From: Spirosoma spitsbergense DSM 19989
Lineage (GTDB): Bacteria; Bacteroidota; Bacteroidia; Cytophagales; Spirosomataceae
Length of the DNA: 64,000 bases
Assembly: GCF_000374085.1 (NCBI RefSeq)
Contig: NZ_KB893581.1
Coordinates: forward strand, 1 to 64,000
Reading direction: 5' to 3'
This document shows, piece after piece, positions 43,957-51,633 of this stretch (positions within the stretch are counted from its first letter, which is position 1; the number at the start of each line of letters is the position of its first letter). A model generated the notes under the pieces. The model saw nothing but the letters and a program-made list of their open reading frames with translations, was not told where the DNA came from and did not search any database. The position numbers were made by a program, and so were the translations under genes.

Positions 43957-44013
43957 TGTCCGCTAATGGACAATAGGCGTACAGTTGCGGACAGGTATAT
44001 GAGTAAATGGACA
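43957..44013. promoter_or_regulatory. Phased TGTCC/GGACA half-sites
   Basis: GGACA occurs at 43968-43972, 43989-43993 and 44009-44013, spaced 21 and 20 bp, that is two helical turns; TGTCC at 43957-43961 forms an inverted pair with the first, 6 bases apart. The group lies about 65-125 bp upstream of the sigma-54-like element, where an enhancer-binding protein would sit. Confidence 0.5.
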
Positions 44014-44236
44014 CTGTATATTCACCTGACACCACCCTTTCTGAAAGAGATTACCCTTTTCTTACCAATTTAGCGGGCTTCAGCAAGACGATTTCCACAC
44101 GCTGAAAAAGGGCTACCGGTAACCTCGTCTGGTGTGTAACGCCGGGCGACGCAGACATCATCCCCGTTGACAAGCCAATGCCCTGGTGGAATAAAACGGG
44201 CGTTCGGCAACTTCCTGGCTTCACTGTCAGGGCACA

Positions 44237-44273
44237 AAAAATCGGCACGAAATCACTGGTGGTTTCGTGCCGA
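44237..44273 (-). terminator. Rho-independent terminator of the formaldehyde dehydrogenase gene
   Basis: TCGGCACGAAA (44242-44252) and TTTCGTGCCGA (44263-44273) form a perfect 11-bp stem with a 10-base loop. On the minus strand the stem is followed by T6. It starts 23 bp after the stop at 44296. Confidence 0.9.
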
Positions 44274-44295
44274 CTAGGTCATACCAAAAAGGGAA

Positions 44296-45486
44296 TCAAT
44301 TCGGAATCAGGCCGTGTGGGTCGATTACGAATTTCTTGGCGGCTCCTTTGTCGAAATCCTGGTAGCCTTTGGGGGCTTTGTCCAGGCTGATAACTTCCAC
44401 GTTTACGGCTTTGGCAATCTGTACTTTGTCGTACAGGATCGCATTCATCAACTGCCGGTGGTATTTCATTACCGGACACTGACCGGTGTAGAATGAGTGC
44501 GATTTGGCCCAGCCCAAACCAATACGAATAGAAAGATTCCCTTCCTTGGCGTCCTCCGTAGAAGCACCCGGATCGCCAGTTACGTAAAGGCCCGGAATGC
44601 CAATGGCACCCCCCGCCCGCGTTACGGTCATGGCTGCATTCAGCACGGTGGCCGGTTGTTCTTTACCCGAATCGGAACCGTGTCCGTGAGCCTCGAAACC
44701 AACACAATCGACAGCGGAGTCTACCTCCGGCACGCCAATAATTTCGGCAATCTGGTCGGCTAGTGGAGTATCCTTACGCAGGTCGACGGTTTCACAGCCA
44801 AAACTCCTGGCCTGCTCCAGCCGCTCCGGAATCATGTCGCCTACGATAACGACGGCGGCACCCAGCAAATGGCAGGAAACGGCACAGGCCAGCCCAACCG
44901 GACCCGCGCCCGCTACGTACACAATGGAACCCGGACCAACACCCGCCGTAACGGCTCCGTGGTAACCCGTCGGGAAAATATCGGATAGCAGCGTCAGGTC
45001 CCGGATTTTGGCCATCGCCTGATCTTTATCGGGGAATTTCAGCAGGTTAAAATCAGCGTAAGGGACCATGACGTACTCGGCCTGACCACCAACCCAGCCG
45101 CCCATGTCCACGTAGCCATAAGCGGCACCGGGCCGGGCGGGGTTAACATTCAGGCAAATACCGGTCTGGCCAACCTTACAATTCCGGCATCGTCCGCAGG
45201 CAATATTGAACGGTACCGATACCAGATCACCTTCTTTGATAAACTCCACATCGCGCCCGGCTTCAATGACCAATCCGGTTATTTCGTGGCCCAGCACCAG
45301 CCCGGCGGGGGCTGTTGTCCGGCCCCGAACCATGTGCTGATCGCTGCCGCAAATGTTGGTCGAAACGATTTGCAAAATAACCCCATGCTCGCATTTACGA
45401 TCGCCAAGGGCCAGTTTAGGGTACTCAATTTCCTGTACTTCAACCACGCCGGGGCTGATGTAGGCAACACCATGATTATGACACAT
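44296..45486 (-). CDS. fdhA: Glutathione-independent formaldehyde dehydrogenase (zinc alcohol dehydrogenase family)
   Basis: 396 residues, the usual length. Catalytic zinc ligands are Cys46 in NICGSDQHM, and His67-Glu68 in GHEITG; the structural zinc set is Cys97, 100, 103 and 111 in ACGRCRNCKVGQTGIC. The NAD motif GAGPVGLACAVS and the VDCVGFEAHGHG block point to the Pseudomonas-type enzyme that oxidises or dismutates formaldehyde without glutathione. It follows the HbpS-like gene by 103 bp and ends in a strong terminator. An AraC regulator is divergent just upstream of that pair. Confidence 0.92.
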   Translation of the reverse strand: MCHNHGVAYISPGVVEVQEIEYPKLALGDRKCEHGVILQIVSTNICGSDQHMVRGRTTAPAGLVLGHEITGLVIEAGRDVEFIKEGDLVSVPFNIACGRCRNCKVGQTGICLNVNPARPGAAYGYVDMGGWVGGQAEYVMVPYADFNLLKFPDKDQAMAKIRDLTLLSDIFPTGYHGAVTAGVGPGSIVYVAGAGPVGLACAVSCHLLGAAVVIVGDMIPERLEQARSFGCETVDLRKDTPLADQIAEIIGVPEVDSAVDCVGFEAHGHGSDSGKEQPATVLNAAMTVTRAGGAIGIPGLYVTGDPGASTEDAKEGNLSIRIGLGWAKSHSFYTGQCPVMKYHRQLMNAILYDKVQIAKAVNVEVISLDKAPKGYQDFDKGAAKKFVIDPHGLIPN

Positions 45487-45589
45487 AGTTTTAGGGGTTT
45501 AGACGAATGCGAAAGTTATTGATTGTCCTGTACCAGGCGTCATTTTTGGTCATTGATTGACCTTAAACGAGCCGGGCACAGGATAAACG

Positions 45590-45991
45590 CTACTGTAATG
45601 CATCCACACCCGCCTGGGCTACGGTGTGGTCATTTTCGACGGAACTGCCCGATACGCCGATGGCGCCGATGATTTCGCCCGACGCATTTTTGATGGGGAT
45701 GCCACCCGGAAAGGTAATCAGCCCACCGTTGGAATGCTCGATGTTGAACAATGAACCGCCGGGTTGGGATAACTTGCCGATTTCGCCCGTTGGCATATCG
45801 AAGTAGCGGGCTGTACGCGCCTTCTTCTGGGCAATATCGAGCGAACCTAACCAGGCGCCATCCATGCGGGCAAAAGCTACCAGATTGGCACCGGCATCAA
45901 CGATGGCAATATTCATCAGGGTATCAATGTCAGATGCTTTAGCTTTGGCCGCCTGTACAGCCGTTTCGGCTTGTTTTAATGTAATGCTCAT
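45590..45991 (-). CDS. HbpS/GlcG-like heme-binding protein
   Basis: 133 residues from the ATG at 45991 ([20 protein letters not shown]); an upstream extension of 30 residues has no support and crosses the likely promoter. The family blocks [31 protein letters not shown] and GGIPI are present. GlcG/HbpS proteins bind heme in one studied case, and others are of unknown role. It precedes fdhA on the same strand, and the divergent AraC gene starts 185 bp away, so the pair is likely induced together. Confidence 0.87.
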   Translation of the reverse strand: MSITLKQAETAVQAAKAKASDIDTLMNIAIVDAGANLVAFARMDGAWLGSLDIAQKKARTARYFDMPTGEIGKLSQPGGSLFNIEHSNGGLITFPGGIPIKNASGEIIGAIGVSGSSVENDHTVAQAGVDALQ

Positions 45992-46044
45992 GCGTTTTTT
46001 GGTAAGTTGTTTGTCAAACCAGACCCTTGTGTTGAGTCTATGAA

Positions 46045-46052
46045 CAAAACTA
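46045..46052 (-). promoter_or_regulatory. Possible -7 element of the HbpS-fdhA unit
   Basis: On the minus strand TAGTTTTG fits TAnnTTTG, about 54 bp before the ATG at 45991. A TTG lies 26 bases upstream, a little beyond the usual 17-23. It supports the shorter start of the HbpS-like gene. Confidence 0.4.
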
Positions 46053-46133
46053 AGGGATGCAGGATGGCCGTATTTGCACAATAATACTAAGAAATATTAC
46101 GATTGTCCAACTTTACCGAATGGGTCAGTAACT

Positions 46134-46152
46134 AACGTAGCTGGATTACGTT
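46134..46152. repeat. Small dyad before the AraC gene
   Basis: AACGTA and TACGTT are perfect 6-base arms around 7 bases, 25 bp before the AraC start. It could be an operator for the divergent pair of units; support is thin. Confidence 0.3.
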
Positions 46153-46176
46153 TTATAAAGAATAAGCGATAAATTA

Positions 46177-47103
46177 ATGACGAACGGCTATCCTCTACAG
46201 GGTATCAACTTATCCGACACGCGGGAACTGGACTCGCTGGTCGAGCATCGGCGGGTATTTACTCTAAACCACTGTGAGTTAAACATTTTTGAGACGTACC
46301 GGCAGTGTTCCGATGTGGTGTTATCCTACGATGGGCTGGTTATTACCAGTATGTTGCGGGGAAGGAAGGTGATGCACCTATCCAAAAATCCTGGTTTCGA
46401 CTTTCTGCCCGGCGAAACCGTCATCCTGCCCGAAGGCATATCCATGAAAGTAGACTTCCCGGAGGCCGACGAACGACATCCGGTTCAATGCGCTACCATT
46501 GCCCTCAACTGGCCCGTAGTGACCAGTATGCTGGATTTCCTGAACGAAACCTATCCTCGGCAGGATGGTTCGGCCGAATGGAAGCTGAATTTCAATCAGT
46601 ACCATTTTTACAATAATCGGGAACTGGCCAACGTCATGAACAAGCTGATCAGCATCAGTATGGAAGATGATCTGGCCAAGGACGCCCTGGCCGATCTGAC
46701 GCTCAAATCATTACTGATTCGGGTGATTCAAACCCAGAACATGGCGTTGGCAGAAGATGGCCTGCCAACGAATAATCGGTTTGCCACGGTGGTCGAGTAC
46801 ATCAGAGAACACCTGACCGAAAAGATTGGCATCGACACGCTTTGCCGGAAAGCGTGCATGAGCAAGTCCGGCTTTTTTCGCTCGTTCAAAGAAGCCTTCG
46901 GGCTGTCGCCAATGGAGTTTGTCATCCGGGAACGGATTAACCTGGCGAAACGGCTATTAATGAATCCGGCGGCTACGGTTAGTGACGTGTGCTATCAGGC
47001 AGGCTTCAATAACCTGCACTACTTCTCCCGTCTGTTCAAGATGCTGGAAGGCGTAACGCCAACTGCCTACCGCCAGCATACGACCGGATCAGGGCTGGCG
47101 TAA
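46177..47103 (+). CDS. AraC family transcriptional regulator
   Basis: 308 residues. An N-terminal cupin-like sensor (about 20-190, with GFDFLPGETVILPEGISM) is followed by a two-helix-turn-helix domain from about 200: IGIDTLCRKACMSKSGFFRS, FKEAFGLSPMEFVIRERI, then VSDVCYQAGFNNLHYFSRLF. The sensor resembles the N-terminal domain seen in regulators of aldehyde or alcohol metabolism. It is divergent from the HbpS-fdhA pair and is their likely regulator. Its stop lies 4 bp from the convergent LytTR gene. Confidence 0.9.
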   Translation: MTNGYPLQGINLSDTRELDSLVEHRRVFTLNHCELNIFETYRQCSDVVLSYDGLVITSMLRGRKVMHLSKNPGFDFLPGETVILPEGISMKVDFPEADERHPVQCATIALNWPVVTSMLDFLNETYPRQDGSAEWKLNFNQYHFYNNRELANVMNKLISISMEDDLAKDALADLTLKSLLIRVIQTQNMALAEDGLPTNNRFATVVEYIREHLTEKIGIDTLCRKACMSKSGFFRSFKEAFGLSPMEFVIRERINLAKRLLMNPAATVSDVCYQAGFNNLHYFSRLFKMLEGVTPTAYRQHTTGSGLA

Positions 47104-47107
47104 ATTT

Positions 47108-47812
47108 TTATGCCGTATTCAACCGGGTACGGATGGTAGTGACGGCATCTTCGTACGATGCGCCGATTGGAATAACGTGGCTGCCCAGCGTGATCTCCTG
47201 TCGGCCCAGCACATCGATTTTATGGATGGCCACGCAAAACGACCGGTGTACGCGAATGAACCGGTCGGGGGGTAACTGCTCAATCAGATCGGCCATGGTC
47301 TGGCGACTGAGCAGTTTTCGGTTAGGCAGGACGAACGACAGGTAATTCCCTTCGGCTTCAATGTATAGGATATCGTCGAACCGTACTTTTTCTTCCTCAT
47401 AGCCGGTCTTTACGAAGAGAAAATCTGGTACGTCGGGGGAACGGAGCGTGTGCAGGTCGAGGGCTTTGGTGCAGGCTTTAAGAAAACGGGCCAGCGAGAA
47501 AGGCTTCAGCAGATAATCGACGGCATCGAGTTCGAAACCCTGTACGGCGAAGTCGGAATAGGCCGTGGTGAAGATCACCATCGGTGGTTTGGGCAAGCAG
47601 TTAACAACCTCCGTACCTAAAATATCCGGCATTTTTATATCTAGAAATAGCAGGTCGACACGGTTGGTCTGGAGCCATGCAATAGCCTCGATAGCATCGG
47701 TAAAACGTGCTTTTATTTCCAGAAACGGCACTTTGGCGGCATGAAGCTTTATGACCTCCAGCGCCTGTGGTTCGTCGTCGATAGCAATAGCGGTGAGGGG
47801 TTTAGCGGTCAT
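47108..47812 (-). CDS. LytR/AlgR-type response regulator
   Basis: 234 residues. The receiver domain has IDDEP at 11-15, phosphoacceptor Asp58 in LLFLDIKMPD, and Lys in YLLKPF. A LytTR DNA-binding domain follows, with LYIEAEGNYLSFVL and RFIRVHRSFCVAI. It would be paired with the LytS-type kinase at 49897. Its start overlaps the stop of the serine hydrolase by 4 bp, so it is made together with that enzyme, not directly with the kinase. Confidence 0.92.
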   Translation of the reverse strand: MTAKPLTAIAIDDEPQALEVIKLHAAKVPFLEIKARFTDAIEAIAWLQTNRVDLLFLDIKMPDILGTEVVNCLPKPPMVIFTTAYSDFAVQGFELDAVDYLLKPFSLARFLKACTKALDLHTLRSPDVPDFLFVKTGYEEEKVRFDDILYIEAEGNYLSFVLPNRKLLSRQTMADLIEQLPPDRFIRVHRSFCVAIHKIDVLGRQEITLGSHVIPIGASYEDAVTTIRTRLNTA

Positions 47813-49266
47813 TTTACGCGGGTCCAGCGGTCGTGGCCAAAAGCGAGCAGGGTGTTGATTGTGCCGTCGGCCGCGGTTTCAAACGTAAACGGTCCACCTT
47901 CGTCTTTAACGAAAAAGCTCAGATCCGATTCGGGCAGCAGGGTGAACGAGTGGTTGTCCCAGGTTTGCCGAACCTGTAGCCCTGCATCCTGGCGGGTAAT
48001 TTCCAGCACCGGTTTTTTGTCGCCGTAGCCTTCGTACCTACCCACCAGCTTATCCAGTTGGTCGGGTTGCACCGTCGCTACCTTTCTGGTAACGGACTTG
48101 AAGTCGGGCCAGTTGTAAACATACGCGATGCTGCGCAGGATATCGTTGATCACATCCATGCCATTATCCGAGTTGGTCATGATAACCGCTCCCTGTCCCG
48201 ATTCTGAAAAGGCGTACAGAAAGCACCGATACCCCATATTGCCACCGCCGTGTCCAAAACTGGCCGTGCTGTTTTCGCCGTTGAGACCGGGTCCAAGCCC
48301 CTGATTGCCGAGCTGCCGGGTCAGCATAGTTTTCGTCATCGACGCCGATAACACGTGATTGGCATTCCCCCGTATCGACTGCTGAACTTCCAGTATGTAC
48401 AGGGCCAGGTCGGACGGGGTTGTCCACAGGCCGGCCGGTGCCGTTTCGGGGTAGGTATTCCAGTCGCCCGCTAGTTTTCTGCCGGTACTCCAGTGCGCAA
48501 CGCTGACGTTTTTACCCATCGCTTCGGGCAGCGGCTGCGCGTAGGTGCTGTGACGCATGCCGAGGGACGACAGCACCGTTTCCTGCATGAAGGTGGCGAA
48601 CGGCTTTCCCGTTACGTCCTCCACAGCCTGCTGCATCACTACATAGCCACCGCCCGAATACTCGTTGCGAGCACCGGGTACGGTATCCGACACTACGGCC
48701 GGGGAGTTCGCGGGTTTTTCGCCGTTCAGGATCTGCGCCGTTGTCGGCAGTTGTCTGCCTTTGGGGTAGCCCGGAAAACCGTGTACCGTCAGGCCGGCCG
48801 TATGGGAGAGCAGACCCCGCAGGGTTACGGGTTTCTGCGCCGTAAAGCGCGACGGTTTTATCTTCCAGCTTGTCAGGTACTGGTTAATGTCGGTATCCAG
48901 ACTCAGCTTTCCCTGCTCCACCAGTTTCAGGGCACCCAGTGCCGAAACGGGTTTGCTGATCGATGCGGCCTGAAACAACGTTTCGGTATCGGCTTTCCGG
49001 GTGCTGTCGATACTCAGATACCCGTAGGCATTTGCCCATTCGAGTTTACCGTTGTTGACCACGGCAATACTTACGGCCGGCACCTTAAACTGGCGCATCC
49101 GTTCGGCTATAGTGTACCGAACGGGTGGTTTGTCGGCCAGTTGAACCGCAGGCATCAGACTGGTTTCTACCTGCTTCATTTTTTTGGCTACTTCGGGTGA
49201 TACCGACTGACTGAACGAAGCGGAGATCAGCCACAGCAGGAGGAGAGTAGTGAACGTGTATTTCAT
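47809..49266 (-). CDS. Secreted serine hydrolase, beta-lactamase-like, with extra C-terminal domain
   Basis: 485 residues. A signal peptide covers about 1-19 (LLLLWLISASFSQS). The catalytic SxxK is SISK at 102-105; EYSGGGYVVMQQ carries the Tyr motif and FGHGGGNMGY the third block. After about residue 385 a separate beta-rich domain (VGRYEGYGDKKPVLEITRQD) follows, as in several class C-like esterases and peptidases. Exported. The stop overlaps the LytTR gene start, so enzyme and regulator are co-translated. Confidence 0.88.
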   Translation of the reverse strand: MKYTFTTLLLLWLISASFSQSVSPEVAKKMKQVETSLMPAVQLADKPPVRYTIAERMRQFKVPAVSIAVVNNGKLEWANAYGYLSIDSTRKADTETLFQAASISKPVSALGALKLVEQGKLSLDTDINQYLTSWKIKPSRFTAQKPVTLRGLLSHTAGLTVHGFPGYPKGRQLPTTAQILNGEKPANSPAVVSDTVPGARNEYSGGGYVVMQQAVEDVTGKPFATFMQETVLSSLGMRHSTYAQPLPEAMGKNVSVAHWSTGRKLAGDWNTYPETAPAGLWTTPSDLALYILEVQQSIRGNANHVLSASMTKTMLTRQLGNQGLGPGLNGENSTASFGHGGGNMGYRCFLYAFSESGQGAVIMTNSDNGMDVINDILRSIAYVYNWPDFKSVTRKVATVQPDQLDKLVGRYEGYGDKKPVLEITRQDAGLQVRQTWDNHSFTLLPESDLSFFVKDEGGPFTFETAADGTINTLLAFGHDRWTRVK

Positions 49267-49357
49267 GGATGTAAAAGGTATAAGGGTGATTGTAAGGTAT
49301 GAGCTATTGTGTGGATTTAAGGGTTTTTAGGCATCTATATCCAAAGTAGGAATCAAC

Positions 49358-49930
49358 ATGAAAGCACATCGCCAACGCCGTCAGCTCCCGCGTGTCGACC
49401 TGACACCGTTCGTTAGTATTGCCCTGTTACTGATCACTTTTTTTATCTGGATGAAGCAGCTTCAGCGACCTGTAGTACTAAAAAGTTCAACACCTTTAGA
49501 GAGACGATTTTGTGGTGAACCGCTGTATTTCTCTGCTACCATCTTTCTGTTAGGCAATGACCGGATTGGTTATCTATCCTTCATCCGCGATAAATCCAGC
49601 GCCGACTATGTTGAAACCGACTATTCGATCAATGGACTGCGTACGCAACTGCTCTTTACGGAACTGGAACAATACCCAGTAGTGCTGATCGCTCCCACGC
49701 CACAATCGACGGTCAAAAACCTGATCGATGTCATCGATGAGTTAACCATCAACGGGAAGGTTCTGTACACCCTGGGTTACGAAATTACCGATGGCGAAAA
49801 CCAGCTGCTGGCGAGCTACCGTCACTACAGAAACGAGAACCCGTATCGGCCCGCTTTTTTCCGGGTACTCCCTCACTACCGGCGTGACCAGACCCTTTAC
49901 CCGTACACCAGCGAGAGCGAGACGAAATAA
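49358..49930 (+). CDS. ExbD/TolR-like protein without the membrane Asp
   Basis: 190 residues. The N-terminus RRQLPRVDLTPFVSIALLLI is the ExbD/TolR signature (PxVDLTPMVDxxFLLITFF), with one membrane helix at 16-33. At the place of the essential proton-path Asp stands Ser20. A periplasmic part of about 155 residues follows, somewhat longer than usual. No exbB, tonB or tolQ gene is near. It sits alone on the plus strand between kinase and serine hydrolase, and its 3' end overlaps the kinase gene by 34 bp. Energy coupling by this chain alone is unlikely. Confidence 0.8.
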   Translation: MKAHRQRRQLPRVDLTPFVSIALLLITFFIWMKQLQRPVVLKSSTPLERRFCGEPLYFSATIFLLGNDRIGYLSFIRDKSSADYVETDYSINGLRTQLLFTELEQYPVVLIAPTPQSTVKNLIDVIDELTINGKVLYTLGYEITDGENQLLASYRHYRNENPYRPAFFRVLPHYRRDQTLYPYTSESETK

Positions 49931-51543
49931 TCCTGCTCCGATTGCTGAATGTCAAGCTGATGCCGGCCGGGATAGATCAATGCCAGCCGCTTGCGCACAT
50001 TGTCCAGTCCCACACCCGATTGAACCGCTTCGGGGTCGTGATGACCATTCATGTCGGGTGATCGGGTATGCCGGGAGTTGTGCACCTTAAAATACAGTCG
50101 GGAATCATCCAGCGTCAGCGTAATGTAAATCCATGATGCATGCCGAAGACTGATTCCATACTTAAAGGCATTTTCTACGAAGGGTGTCAGCAGCATGGGC
50201 GCGATGTAGAGGACGCGATTCGGCTCCTGAATGGTGACCCGGATCTCAATATTGTGCGATTCGTCGATGCGCATCCGCTGAATCCCGATGTAGTTGCGCA
50301 GGTACTCGATCTCCTTGTCGAGCGGAATGCGGTCGCGGTTGTTTTCCTGCAGCATGAACCGCATCATATCGCCGAGTTTCTGGATGCCATCGGCGGTTTT
50401 TTCACTGTTCTCTTTCAGGGCCGTAGCGTACAGACTATTCAGGGCATTGAACAGAAAGTGCGGATTGATCTGCGCCCGCAGACTCGCCAGTTCGGCCGCC
50501 CCCGTCGACACCTGCGTTTGCAATACCGTTTTCTCCTGCGTGAACGCCTGCCTGCCGTAGGCTACTGAAACGGATGCAATCAGGACAATAGCCATGAGCA
50601 GAAGCGGGTCGCGGTTATCGTAATGGAACGCAGTTGTGGCTCCCCATAAAATCAGCGTGGTAACAAAAATTGTCAGCAGGTACGTGGCTACGCGCCTGGC
50701 CAGCAGTACTTCCGGCACTGACGACGACTGTAGAAAGGGCAGAACAAAAAACAGGTAAGTACCCGTACGAGCGGCTCTCATAGTTTCCGTCGTCAGCGAT
50801 CCTCTCAGCAGCGGCAGAATATACGAATAGATATAGCCCTGTAACGCCAGTATCTGAAGACCGAGTCCCGATAGCATCAGGACGTTGCGGGAGCCTCGTT
50901 GATTCCACAAGAACAAGGGCGGCTCCGCTTTGAGCGCAGCCATAAGTGCACCCATCACCAGGCCACCCAACAGCAGGTAGCTGACCAGTCGGAAATGCCG
51001 CGTCGAATCCTGCGCAATCTTTCGGGACAGGTAGGCATAATACTGAAAGGTTGCTTCATACACGCCCAGCACGATACCCAGTCCAACAGCATCGGCCAGT
51101 ATGGTGCGCTTGCGGTAAAGCGAATAGGTTGTCAGCCCGATAACATTGCCCGCCTGATCGTGCTGGTAGCGCGGGTATAGTTTCAGGTAATGATACACAA
51201 ACATCGCGGCCAGCAGCAGCAAAACGGTCAGTCCGGTTACTAGCCAGCCCGTTGGGTTATCGGGCCGTTCCTGAAGCTTCGGATAAGCCTGATTATGAAA
51301 AACATACCAGGACGTCAGGAAGATTCCCATGCCCGCAATGAGTGGTGCGTTGTTGTTCAGCAGGTAATTGTAATCTCCCGGATTTTGTTGGATACCAGCT
51401 GACGGAACCCTGTTCCAGCCAGCCCGTTCGGTCATAGTATCCAGCCTCGCTACTTCGATAACTAATCGCTGGACGACGTACAGGATTGCCACTCCAACAA
51501 AGAACCATGGTTCGTATCGCCGGATAAAAGAATTGTTGCGCAT
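49897..51543 (-). CDS. LytS-type sensor histidine kinase
   Basis: 548 residues from the ATG at 51543 (MRNNSFIRRYEPWFFVGVAI); a longer frame to 51591 has no support. An N-terminal membrane sensor with about 8-9 segments takes up residues 10-330. The phosphoacceptor region is INPHFLFNALNSLYATAL (His_kinase family), followed by an ATP-binding part with LLTPFVENAFKYGI and GVGLDNVRKRL. It pairs with the LytTR regulator at 47108. It starts 90 bp after permease 5 and is separated from its regulator by an opposite-strand gene and a serine hydrolase. Confidence 0.9.
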   Translation of the reverse strand: MRNNSFIRRYEPWFFVGVAILYVVQRLVIEVARLDTMTERAGWNRVPSAGIQQNPGDYNYLLNNNAPLIAGMGIFLTSWYVFHNQAYPKLQERPDNPTGWLVTGLTVLLLLAAMFVYHYLKLYPRYQHDQAGNVIGLTTYSLYRKRTILADAVGLGIVLGVYEATFQYYAYLSRKIAQDSTRHFRLVSYLLLGGLVMGALMAALKAEPPLFLWNQRGSRNVLMLSGLGLQILALQGYIYSYILPLLRGSLTTETMRAARTGTYLFFVLPFLQSSSVPEVLLARRVATYLLTIFVTTLILWGATTAFHYDNRDPLLLMAIVLIASVSVAYGRQAFTQEKTVLQTQVSTGAAELASLRAQINPHFLFNALNSLYATALKENSEKTADGIQKLGDMMRFMLQENNRDRIPLDKEIEYLRNYIGIQRMRIDESHNIEIRVTIQEPNRVLYIAPMLLTPFVENAFKYGISLRHASWIYITLTLDDSRLYFKVHNSRHTRSPDMNGHHDPEAVQSGVGLDNVRKRLALIYPGRHQLDIQQSEQDYFVSLSLVYG

Positions 51544-51563
51544 CGCTTTCGCTGATTTTTGAC

Positions 51564-51571
51564 CAAAGCTA
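51564..51571 (-). promoter_or_regulatory. Possible -7 element of the kinase gene
   Basis: On the minus strand TAGCTTTG fits TAnnTTTG, 20 bp before the ATG at 51543. No TTG is seen at the right distance. It would allow expression of the kinase independent of the permeases and supports the shorter start. Confidence 0.3.
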
Positions 51572-51633
51572 TTGAAGATGATCAGACGCATGGCGAAAAT
51601 GGGATGAACTGGCCGAAAAAAGGGATGAATCCC

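Larger units (their letters stand above)
43854..44295. other. 442 bp spacer upstream of permease 4
   Basis: No supported gene lies here. It holds, from left to right, a sigma-54-like element (43889-43903), a cluster of TGTCC/GGACA half-sites (43957-44013), and the terminator of the dehydrogenase gene (44242-44273). Between 44030 and 44240 I see nothing specific; short open frames there show no known motif. Confidence 0.6.

Noticed and set aside
44106-44390. Stop-free plus-strand stretch with DIIPVDKPMPWWNKTG
   Set aside because: It looked like a gene remnant, but it has no family I can name, runs over the terminator and into the 3' end of fdhA, and has no good start.
48493-49200. Plus-strand open frame of 235 codons
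   Set aside because: Antisense to the serine hydrolase, which has a signal peptide and catalytic motifs.
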